Shown here one piece after another: positions 7,314 to 14,074 of a stretch of 19,008 nucleotides of DNA. The notes beneath the pieces were generated by a model, which had not been told where the DNA came from, did no database searches, and saw only the letters and a list, made by a program, of their open reading frames with translations. The DNA comes from Gemmatimonadaceae bacterium (lineage in GTDB: Bacteria > Gemmatimonadota > Gemmatimonadetes > Gemmatimonadales > Gemmatimonadaceae). The stretch lies in contig JADGQU010000014.1 in assembly GCA_017881545.1 (NCBI GenBank), forward strand, positions 1 to 19,008. Reading direction: 5' to 3'. How positions within the stretch are numbered: the first letter of the stretch is position 1; every line of letters begins with the position of its first letter. The translations under genes and the position numbers were made by a program.

Positions 7314-8909
7314 CTACTCGGCCAGCGGCAGCGTAAAGGAGGCCGTCGTGCCCTCACCTGGCCTGCTCTCGATCCAAATCCTTCCGCCGTGGGCTTCCAC
7401 GATGCCCTTCGCTATTGCGAGCCCCAAACCCGCGCCCTGACGGTTGGTGCGGGAGGACTGCCAGTAGCGATCAAATACTCTCGGCAGATGTTCGACGGCG
7501 ATTCCGGTGCCGCTGTCGAGCACTGAGATAACGGCGCCCTCTCGGTCGCTCCGTACGGCGACCACGATCTTCGATCCTGGTGGGGAGAACTTGATGGCGT
7601 TCCCGACCAGATTCGAGAGCGTCTGCTGAATCCGCTCGCGATCTGCCAGGACCTTGGGCAAAGCGGTTTCTATCTGAAGGTCGAGGTCTATGCCCTTCTC
7701 TTCGACGAGCGGTCGAAGAGTCTGCAGTGAATCGGTGAGGAGAACCGATGGGTCCACTGGGGCAGCCGCGATAGCCAGTCTCCCCGCGTCGAGACGATTG
7801 ACATCGAGCAGATCCCGGATGAGCGCATCCATCTGCTCGGCCGCCTGCGCAATCAGCTCGATGTTCTCACGATCTGCTGCTCCACCGCTCTCCTGTTCGC
7901 GGAGCATCATGCGACTCAACATCTTCACCGCGGCCACCGGGTTTCTGAGGTCGTGGGATACGACGCCCACCATTTCGTCGCGAGCTCGCAGACTCGCGCG
8001 CACAGTGTCGTGCAGGCGGGCATTGTCGAGGGCGAGCGCCGCCAATCGCGCGAGATCCTCGGCGAATCCGACATCGTCGCGGTCGAAGCTGCCATGCGTG
8101 CGAAAGAGAGTGAGGGCGCCGATGAGCTGCTCGCGCGCCACGAGTGGGAGGAACAGCGCGCTCTCCGGATTCATCGCCGTCATCGCCTTCAGATAGGATG
8201 GACTGGCGCTCGCGACAGTGAGGCGTGACGCTGCGCTGGGCTGCAACAGCACGTGTGCCCGGCTGTTGAGAATCTCGGTGAGCGGGTGATCCTTTGACGG
8301 AATACGCGCTCCGGCAAGGCAGATCTCATCGAGGATTGCTTCGATGTGGGGATCAACATGGGCAGACGCGCCTGCCAGGAACCCGCTGCCGACCCGGTTT
8401 TCCAGGATGCAGCCATCAGCAATGGTCGGTACAGCCAGTTGTGCCACCTTGGTCAACGTCTCGGACGACCCGAAAGCGGATGCGAGCTTCTCGCCGGCCT
8501 CCGCCAGGAATCTCTGCCGTTGCTCGAGGCGCTGCCGAATTGTCACATCACGCAGCACTACCGCATAGACGACGTCGTCGCCCTGCTGGACTTGCGAGAT
8601 CGCTGCCTCGGCCGGGAACTCCTCGCCGCTTTTTCGGATGCCGGCGATCTCGCGCCGCTCGCCCATTCGTCTTGCCCTGACCTTGGAGCGGCCAAACTCC
8701 TCGACTTGCCGGGCGTGGCTGCCACGATACCGCTCAGGAATCAGCGTCTCGATCCGCTGCCCAACGATCTCCTCCGACGTCCAGCCGAAAATCACCTCAG
8801 CGCCCCTGTTGAAAAACGTGATGTGCTGAGTGGCGTCCATGCAGATGACCGCATCGGACGCGATTTCCACGATCTCTGCCAGAATGTCGTGCGTTATCCG
8901 GTCGGGCAT
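7314..8909 (-). CDS. Soluble PAS-GAF sensor histidine kinase
   Basis: The protein has 531 residues. The domains in order are: PAS with its C-terminal PAC part (about 10-125; VICMDATQHITFFNRGAEVIFG), GAF (about 138-297), HisKA (about 310-375) with the phospho-acceptor His 319 in VSHDLRNPVAA, and HATPase_c (about 420-528). The ATPase domain has the N-box QTLSNLVGNAIKFSPPG, G1 VLDSGTGI and G2 GAGLGLAIAKGIVEAHGG. There is no membrane segment or signal peptide, so it should sense a cytoplasmic or diffusible signal. The PAS domain shows no obvious haem or flavin cysteine signature that I could name. No response regulator is next to it on the same strand, so it is an orphan kinase or works with a distant partner. 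It diverges from the multicopper oxidase operon and converges on the stress cluster. Confidence 0.9.
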   Translation of the reverse strand: MPDRITHDILAEIVEIASDAVICMDATQHITFFNRGAEVIFGWTSEEIVGQRIETLIPERYRGSHARQVEEFGRSKVRARRMGERREIAGIRKSGEEFPAEAAISQVQQGDDVVYAVVLRDVTIRQRLEQRQRFLAEAGEKLASAFGSSETLTKVAQLAVPTIADGCILENRVGSGFLAGASAHVDPHIEAILDEICLAGARIPSKDHPLTEILNSRAHVLLQPSAASRLTVASASPSYLKAMTAMNPESALFLPLVAREQLIGALTLFRTHGSFDRDDVGFAEDLARLAALALDNARLHDTVRASLRARDEMVGVVSHDLRNPVAAVKMLSRMMLREQESGGAADRENIELIAQAAEQMDALIRDLLDVNRLDAGRLAIAAAPVDPSVLLTDSLQTLRPLVEEKGIDLDLQIETALPKVLADRERIQQTLSNLVGNAIKFSPPGSKIVVAVRSDREGAVISVLDSGTGIAVEHLPRVFDRYWQSSRTNRQGAGLGLAIAKGIVEAHGGRIWIESRPGEGTTASFTLPLAE

Positions 8910-9040
8910 GGTGTCGGACTATCCCCTACAAAAAGGAGTCGTTTCCCTCTGAACAATCCTCCAACTCACGACAGAGTCCCTCTGGGCTGGACCGTAAACT
9001 TGGGTTGGTGCCGGAACTGTCCTATATGAGGGTGAAGACT
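8910..9040. promoter_or_regulatory. Divergent intergenic control region (kinase / multicopper oxidase)
   Basis: These 131 bases must hold the promoters for both the leftward kinase gene and the rightward oxidase operon. TCCCTCTG occurs twice as a direct repeat at 8944-8951 and 8977-8984, 33 bases (about three helical turns) apart. GACT at 8917 and AGTC at 8937-8940 bracket a C-rich/G-rich stretch, giving an imperfect dyad. TTGGGT (9000-9005) and TATATG (9023-9028) are 17 bases apart and could be a weak -35/-10 pair for the oxidase, but TATATG overlaps its ribosome binding site. No promoter call here is strong. Confidence 0.35.
9028..9035 (+). promoter_or_regulatory. Ribosome binding site for the multicopper oxidase
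   Basis: GAGGGTGA lies five bases before ATG 9041. It favours that start over the in-frame TTG 9005 and ATG 9026, and places the Tat motif about 20 residues from the N-terminus. Confidence 0.5.
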
Positions 9041-10123
9041 ATGCACGAAAACGACCATCTAAAGATGCCCGGCGCCCTATTGAGTAAGAAGGGTTCCCGT
9101 CGGGACTTCCTGAGGAATACCGCCGTCACCGCTCTCGCTGGCGGCGCATTGGCCGCCTGCTCGATCGACGAGTCAGCCGCGCAGACTCTGAAAGCAAACG
9201 AAATGGATCACAGCGGTGGCACAATGGCACCAAACCCGGCGCCGATCACCCCCGCCGCGGCCGCCGACGCAATGGACAGAATGCACGAAGCAGGCATCAA
9301 GTCATTCCCGGCAAAGACAGCCGGGAAAGGAAACCAGCTGATGCAGCCGCGCATGGACGGCGCGGTGAAAGTCTACGAGCTGACCGCGAGAAAGCTTCGC
9401 TGGGAGACAGCTCCGGGACAAACAGTGGAGGGCTGGGCGTACAACGATCAGATCCCCGGTCCGCAGATCCGCGTTCGTGAGGGCGATCGCGTTCGCCTCG
9501 TACTCAAGAACGAGCTGCCTGAATCGACCGCTGTGCACTTTCACGGGGTCGAATTGCCAAACGCTCAGGATGGCGTTCCGTTCATCACCCAGCCTCCGAT
9601 CAAATCGGGACAGACCTTTACTTACGAGTTCACCGCGCCCAATCCCGGCTCGCACATGTACCACTCGCACCACAACGCCGCGACGCAGGTCGGGCTTGGG
9701 ATGCTTGGCGCATTCATCATCGAGCCAAAGAACCCGCTGCCGATCGAGAAGGCCGATATAGACTACGTGCTGGTGATCAACGACGGCATGCACGGCTACA
9801 CCTTTAACGGCAAGAGCTTCCCCGCGACCGAGCCGATCGTGGCCAAGCTGGGACAGAAGGTTCGCATCCGGTTCATGAATGAGGGGATGATGATTCATCC
9901 GATGCACCTTCACGGAATGCACATGACCGTGATCGCGAAAGATGGATGGAATACGCCAGCCCCCTGGAAGTGCGACACGCTCAACGTCGCGCCCGGCGAG
10001 CGGTACGACGTCATCGTCAATTGCAACAATCCCGGAACCTGGGCGTTCCACTGCCACATCCTTCCGCACGCGGAGTCCGATCACGGGATGTTCGGCATGG
10101 TCACCGCACTGATCGTGAAATGA
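9041..10123 (+). CDS. Tat-exported two-domain multicopper oxidase (laccase-like)
   Basis: From ATG 9041 the protein has 360 residues. A twin-arginine signal (SRRDFLRNTAV) is followed by an alanine-rich core ending LAAC (Cys 40), a possible lipobox, so the enzyme is exported folded and perhaps lipid-anchored. A Met/His-rich stretch follows (EMDHSGGTM). Two cupredoxin domains carry the copper motifs HFHG (His 166/168), HSHH (208-211), HPMHLHG (286-292) and HCHILPH (337-343). The type 1 cysteine (Cys 338) is only in domain 2, while domain 1 has serine in the equivalent HSH, as in type-B two-domain oxidases that assemble as trimers. After the type 1 His 343, the Met is two residues later than in CueO or small laccases. 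Likely roles are cuprous ion or phenol oxidation in the periplasm. It overlaps the next gene by four bases. Confidence 0.88.
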   Translation: MHENDHLKMPGALLSKKGSRRDFLRNTAVTALAGGALAACSIDESAAQTLKANEMDHSGGTMAPNPAPITPAAAADAMDRMHEAGIKSFPAKTAGKGNQLMQPRMDGAVKVYELTARKLRWETAPGQTVEGWAYNDQIPGPQIRVREGDRVRLVLKNELPESTAVHFHGVELPNAQDGVPFITQPPIKSGQTFTYEFTAPNPGSHMYHSHHNAATQVGLGMLGAFIIEPKNPLPIEKADIDYVLVINDGMHGYTFNGKSFPATEPIVAKLGQKVRIRFMNEGMMIHPMHLHGMHMTVIAKDGWNTPAPWKCDTLNVAPGERYDVIVNCNNPGTWAFHCHILPHAESDHGMFGMVTALIVK

Positions 10124-11262
10124 CGTCCGCATTGAGCGCGATCCGGCACCCAACCGGCCACGGCCCCGATCCCGAGATGATGTCCCGATCGACCGAGACC
10201 AAGCGCACGCCTGGGCGCGGCAGGCAACGCTTTGGCGGAAACGGCGGCCAGCAGCTGCCACTCTGGCTGCGGGTGCCCCTCGGAGTTCCGCTCGAGTTCA
10301 AGCTGCTCGGCGCCAACCTGATCATCATCGGCCTTGCCGTGCTCGTGCTAGTCGCTCCAGTTCGTTTCCTGCCCGGACCCTTGACTGATGCCTACGTCGT
10401 CATCACCGCTTTGATCGGTGGCACGATCGTGAACCTGCTGTTGGTGCGGCTCGCGCTTCTACCTGTCAACGAGCTTGAACGGGTTGCCAAACTGGTTTCA
10501 GAGGGTCGGCTGGCAGAGAGAGTCCCGGCTTCCATTGTGGCTGACCGCGAGCTGACCCATCTCTCGACGACCATCAACGAAATGCTCGACAGTCTCGCTG
10601 TCGGTCGGGAGCGGATGCGCAAGCTTGGCGCGGAAGTCGTCTACGCCGAGGAGAGAGAGCGCGCACAGGTTGCCCGCGAGCTTCACGACTCGGTCGGCCA
10701 GACGCTCGCGGCCGCGAGCTTTCAGATTGCCGCGGTCGCGCACGAGATCGGAGATCACAGCGCATCGGCCAGACTGGCGGGTGTGCGTGAGCTGTTGCGC
10801 ACGGCGCTCGAAGAGATCCGAAACGTCTCCCGCTCACTGCACCCGCGTGTCGCGACCGATCTGGGATTGCCGATGGCGCTCGAGGCTCTCGGTGATGCGA
10901 CCCAGCAGCGCTCTCTTGTAGATGTCAAGGTCAACGTCGACATCGACGGAGTGGTTATTCCGCCCGCGCTGTCGGCGACATTGTACCGCGTGGCCCAGGA
11001 AGCACTTCGTAACGTCGAAAGGCACGCCGACGCCGGGCACGCCACAGTAACGCTGCGCGCCAGGCCCGGCTACGTAGAGCTCGAGGTCGACGACGATGGT
11101 CGTGGCTTCGAAGGGCCTCTCGAGAAGAAACGCGGAGAATCGGGCCTCGCCGTAATGCGGGAGCGACTCTCACTTGCCGGGGGTGAGTTGCGTATTGATA
11201 CTGTAGGGGATCATGGAACCCGCGTAATCGCGTGGGTTGGGATGGATACGGAGGCAGCTTGA
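10120..11262 (+). CDS. NarL-family membrane sensor histidine kinase (HAMP, HisKA_3)
   Basis: I chose ATG 10120, which overlaps the oxidase stop in ATGA; the frame is open further upstream but that part lies within the oxidase gene. The protein has 380 residues. A basic disordered N-terminus (1-55) is followed by two membrane helices (about 61-80 and 91-111) with only about ten residues between them, so almost nothing protrudes into the periplasm. Then come HAMP (about 112-163, starting at LLPVNELE), HisKA_3 (about 178-245) with the phospho-acceptor His 189 in VARELHDSVGQT, and a HATPase domain with EALRNVERHADA and DDDGRGFEG. The missing sensor domain suggests it senses within the membrane or through a partner such as the oxidase. 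It is translationally coupled to both neighbours, and the downstream regulator is its obvious partner. Confidence 0.88.
   Translation: MTSALSAIRHPTGHGPDPEMMSRSTETKRTPGRGRQRFGGNGGQQLPLWLRVPLGVPLEFKLLGANLIIIGLAVLVLVAPVRFLPGPLTDAYVVITALIGGTIVNLLLVRLALLPVNELERVAKLVSEGRLAERVPASIVADRELTHLSTTINEMLDSLAVGRERMRKLGAEVVYAEERERAQVARELHDSVGQTLAAASFQIAAVAHEIGDHSASARLAGVRELLRTALEEIRNVSRSLHPRVATDLGLPMALEALGDATQQRSLVDVKVNVDIDGVVIPPALSATLYRVAQEALRNVERHADAGHATVTLRARPGYVELEVDDDGRGFEGPLEKKRGESGLAVMRERLSLAGGELRIDTVGDHGTRVIAWVGMDTEAA
11250..11254 (+). promoter_or_regulatory. Shine-Dalgarno supporting a TTG start
   Basis: GGAGG lies four bases before TTG 11259, and that TTG overlaps the kinase stop codon in the sequence TTGA. 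The combination supports TTG 11259 over the upstream GTG 11232 as the start of the response regulator. Confidence 0.65.
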
Positions 11263-11918
11263 GAGATGGCGTCATCCGAGTAATTCTCGTCGACGACCAC
11301 AACATTGTGCGTGCCGGCCTCAAGGCGGTGCTCGGCAGCGCCAAGGATATCGAGGTTATCGGCGAGGGATCGAATGGCAAGGATGCCATTTCACTCGCGG
11401 AGAGGCTCGATCCGGATGTGATCGTGATGGATCTCTCGATGGGTGAGATGGACGGCGCCGAAGCGACAAAGGCGCTGGTGGGAAACAACGTGCGCGCAAA
11501 AGTGCTGATCCTCACGATGCATGCTGAGGATTCCTACCTCGTTCCGTTGCTCGAAGCGGGCGCGAGCGGATACCTGGTGAAGAGCGCCGCCGACCGCGAG
11601 CTCATCGATGCGGTTCGCGCCGTCGCCCACGGCGATGTCTACATGCAACCGTCCGCTGCCCGCGCCCTGGCGCAGCGAATCCAGCGCCGAGCGGAGCACG
11701 CTGACGAGCGCACCAAGTTCGAGAAGCTTACCGAGCGCGAGCAGAACGTCCTGAAGTTCGTAGCCCGTGGGTATAGTGCACCCGAGATCGGGGAGAAGCT
11801 GTTCATCAGCCCCAAGACCGTCGACACCTACAAACAGCGGATCAACGAGAAGCTTGGACTGGCGCACCGCAGTGACTACGTAGACTTCGCGCTCAAGATC
11901 GGGCTGCTCGCGGACTAG
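11259..11918 (+). CDS. NarL/FixJ-type response regulator
   Basis: From TTG 11259 the protein has 219 residues. The receiver domain (about 5-122) has the acidic pair in VDDHN, the phospho-acceptor Asp 58 in VIVMDLSMGEMDG, Thr 86 in ILTMH and Lys 108 in GYLVKSA, so all switch residues are present. The LuxR-type helix-turn-helix (about 153-212) reads LTEREQNVLKFVARG, then APEIGEKLFISPKTVDTYK, the usual recognition-helix pattern. It is the last gene of the oxidase-kinase-regulator operon, reached by a TTGA overlap with the kinase, and a strong hairpin follows 35 bases after its stop. It is a DNA-binding activator or repressor phosphorylated by the upstream kinase. Targets are unknown; the operon's own promoter region and the adjacent stress cluster are the nearest candidates. 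Confidence 0.92.
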   Translation: MRDGVIRVILVDDHNIVRAGLKAVLGSAKDIEVIGEGSNGKDAISLAERLDPDVIVMDLSMGEMDGAEATKALVGNNVRAKVLILTMHAEDSYLVPLLEAGASGYLVKSAADRELIDAVRAVAHGDVYMQPSAARALAQRIQRRAEHADERTKFEKLTEREQNVLKFVARGYSAPEIGEKLFISPKTVDTYKQRINEKLGLAHRSDYVDFALKIGLLAD

Positions 11919-11953
11919 CAGAGACAAACGCCACGAAGTTCAATAAGGAAAAC

Positions 11954-11989
11954 ACGAAGGGCCTCGCAGGATTCTGCGAGGCCCTTCGT
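11954..11989. terminator. Perfect 16-bp hairpin, likely bidirectional terminator
   Basis: ACGAAGGGCCTCGCAG and its exact reverse complement flank a four-base GATT loop, between the + strand regulator stop (11918) and the - strand decarboxylase stop (12001). Read on the - strand the stem is followed by GTTTTCCTTATT, a good T-rich tail, so it clearly suits the decarboxylase transcript. On the + strand only TTAACC follows, making it weaker but probably still effective. Confidence 0.85.
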
Positions 11990-12000
11990 TAACCTGACGC

Positions 12001-13962
12001 TCAGGTTTTGCCTCTCGCGAAGTGTGCGACGTGGTCGGAAGGATCGCCAAGGAAGCTCACTGCCACACGACGCACTGCGTCTATGAGCCCTGGAAAATGA
12101 TCGGGGTTGGCGTCGCCGGAGAACGGATTCATCACAGTCGATCGCAGAACGGTGAGGCCTTCGGCAATCGCTGCGCGATATGCTCGCCCATTCTCGCCCA
12201 TCAATGACAAGAGCGGTTCTATCGCCTGGTCGCACGCAGGCGAGGTCAGCTTCGTCCGCGTGATCATGTAAGGAGCGGACATCTCCGCGTCCGGGCTCAG
12301 CTCTCGGTAGATCATCTCATTGAGAGCATTGAGACTGCTCAGAGTGACGAGAGAGGGATGGTGCAACAGGAAGCAGACGATGTTGAGATCGGGCTCAGGA
12401 AGCCGTATGACGCGAAGTGGCGCGAAATCGAAAGAGCCCAGAAGCGCATAAAGCTCACGCGCCGCTTTCATCGTCGACGCAATGATTCTTCCGTGGCCAT
12501 CACTGTTCAGAGGAATCGTCTTATGACTCAGCCAGGCTGCTGCCACCGACGCACCCGGCTTGGAACCCTCGAAGATGAACCGGCCAATTACCGCCTGGTC
12601 CGGGCTTTCGGACGACGTCGCGACTGCGAGGTACGGAGGATCGGTTGAGACGAGCTCGCGGCCACGCCGGTCCCTGAGAAGAAAGGCGCCGGCAGGATAT
12701 GGTATGTAGCCGAGCTTGTGTGGATCAATGCTGACTGAATCCACACTCTCGAGAGCGGAGATCGATCGCACCCATTGATCCGTTGGCCAGTCTGTTCCCC
12801 CGCATGCCTTGCGAACTTCGGACGCGGTATGTCGCGAGCCGTCCGGCTTGCGCGTAAGGGACGCGGCGTAGCCGCCGTAACATGCGTCGGCGTGAACGTG
12901 GAACGTGACGCCCAGCTCCCATTCGGCGCGCGCCCTCACCTCAACGATGCGCCGTAAATCGTCGACCGCGCCTGTTTCGGTTGTGCCGCATGTGCTCACG
13001 CAGGCCATGATCGGCACGCGTTTCCTGGTGAGCGACTCGATTTCATCCCACAGCGCGTCCGGATCCATTCTGCATTCTGCATTTACCGGGACGAACACCA
13101 ACTGATTAGTCCCCACACCAAGTGCGGCGACGATCTTAGCCCACGAGTAGTGGCTCGTGCCCGCGGCGAGCACGACGCCGGCCTGCAACTCGTCTCCGAA
13201 CTCCGCCGCGAGCTGCCGGCTGTAATCCTGGTAACCGAGCGTCGCGAGCGAGTGGGCCTTGAGAGTGCTCTCGATTATGGGCCCCGGCGCCGCGAGCCAG
13301 AGCTTTTCCCAGAGATCCAGCGAAGCATGGGGCCGAATATTCAGCAGCTGCCACAAATCGAGATCGCTCAACGACTCGCGCGTGCCATCCGGCAGCGACA
13401 CGGAGATATCGGTCCCCAGCGCTCTGGTCGCGAGGCGGGCTGCCACCGGGTGATATAGAACGTTGCGCGCTATCCAGAGGGCCTCGAAGTTGGCGACCGT
13501 TCCACCCGAAGTGAGATGTCCCCAGCAACTCGCCCAATCGTAGCCGATCATCTCCGCGAGTTGCCGCGCCACCTCTTCTTCGAGACGCGTCGTGACCGGC
13601 GCAACTTCGCGCGAGACGTTATTCGGGTTGTAGAGCATCGCGGCGAAATAGGCAGCCTGCGCCGCGATCGTTTGCTCGGAAACCATGTGTCCGTTATAGC
13701 GTCCGTGAAAGATCGGAACGCTGCCGCGAAGCTGCTGGAGGAGTGCCTCGAACTCCGTCCTCAGCTCCGCACTCTGCCGGACGGCGGCGGCAGTCCTCTG
13801 TTCCCCGGCCGCAATCGGGGACGGATCCTCGGGATGATAGCTTCGGCGCCAATCCACGTGCGCCTGAAGCGCGGAAGCGAGCAGCTCTTTCAGGAGCTGT
13901 TCGTTTTCACCCTTCGGACCGAGGAACCACGAATGGAGTGGATTCGAAGTATCAGCCAACAC
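12001..13962 (-). CDS. PLP-dependent decarboxylase of the bacterial tyrosine decarboxylase type
   Basis: The protein has 653 residues and belongs to the group II (COG0076) PLP decarboxylases. Lys 416 in SIDPHKLGYIPYPAG is the Schiff-base lysine, Asp 359 in HVHADACYGGYA is the pyridine-nitrogen aspartate, and His 271 in SHYSW stacks on the cofactor. From memory it follows enterococcal and lactobacillary tyrosine decarboxylase along most of its length: an N-terminus with GPKGENEQLLKELL, then GRYNGHM, NNVSREVAPVTTRLEEEV, and EGSKPGASVAAAW. Its length fits that family (about 620) better than ordinary glutamate or aromatic decarboxylases (about 450-500). The predicted reaction is L-tyrosine, or a related aromatic amino acid, to the amine plus CO2 in the cytoplasm. 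No amine antiporter or tyrosyl-tRNA synthetase gene is adjacent, unlike in Firmicutes. The start is GTG 13962 with GAGG three bases upstream; TTG 13959 is an alternative. Confidence 0.87.
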   Translation of the reverse strand: MLADTSNPLHSWFLGPKGENEQLLKELLASALQAHVDWRRSYHPEDPSPIAAGEQRTAAAVRQSAELRTEFEALLQQLRGSVPIFHGRYNGHMVSEQTIAAQAAYFAAMLYNPNNVSREVAPVTTRLEEEVARQLAEMIGYDWASCWGHLTSGGTVANFEALWIARNVLYHPVAARLATRALGTDISVSLPDGTRESLSDLDLWQLLNIRPHASLDLWEKLWLAAPGPIIESTLKAHSLATLGYQDYSRQLAAEFGDELQAGVVLAAGTSHYSWAKIVAALGVGTNQLVFVPVNAECRMDPDALWDEIESLTRKRVPIMACVSTCGTTETGAVDDLRRIVEVRARAEWELGVTFHVHADACYGGYAASLTRKPDGSRHTASEVRKACGGTDWPTDQWVRSISALESVDSVSIDPHKLGYIPYPAGAFLLRDRRGRELVSTDPPYLAVATSSESPDQAVIGRFIFEGSKPGASVAAAWLSHKTIPLNSDGHGRIIASTMKAARELYALLGSFDFAPLRVIRLPEPDLNIVCFLLHHPSLVTLSSLNALNEMIYRELSPDAEMSAPYMITRTKLTSPACDQAIEPLLSLMGENGRAYRAAIAEGLTVLRSTVMNPFSGDANPDHFPGLIDAVRRVAVSFLGDPSDHVAHFARGKT

Positions 13963-14074
13963 GAGCCTCGCGGACTGTAGTCTGTCGGAAAAATGCTCTA
14001 AACCGTCATCCGAAGGATCGGAGAAATGCTGAATGAGAGATAAGGCATTCCCCTATCGGCCGGAATACGATGTG

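Noticed and set aside
8343..9029. 227-codon + strand open frame over the kinase gene
   Set aside because: It is antisense to the PAS and GAF coding region and has no domain; the kinase frame is strongly supported.
9946..10119. N-terminal extension of the HAMP kinase frame
   Set aside because: It lies inside the oxidase gene, encodes Arg/His-rich sequence, and the ATGA overlap at 10120 is a better start.
9302..10261. 319-codon - strand open frame
   Set aside because: It is antisense to the multicopper oxidase, whose copper motifs are certain; no domain is visible on this strand.
14005..14074. Small dyads (TCCGA/TCGGA and ATTCC/GGAAT) between amidohydrolase and decarboxylase genes
   Set aside because: Five-bp stems are expected by chance in this base composition, and no T-run follows; I cannot say whether the two genes share a transcript.
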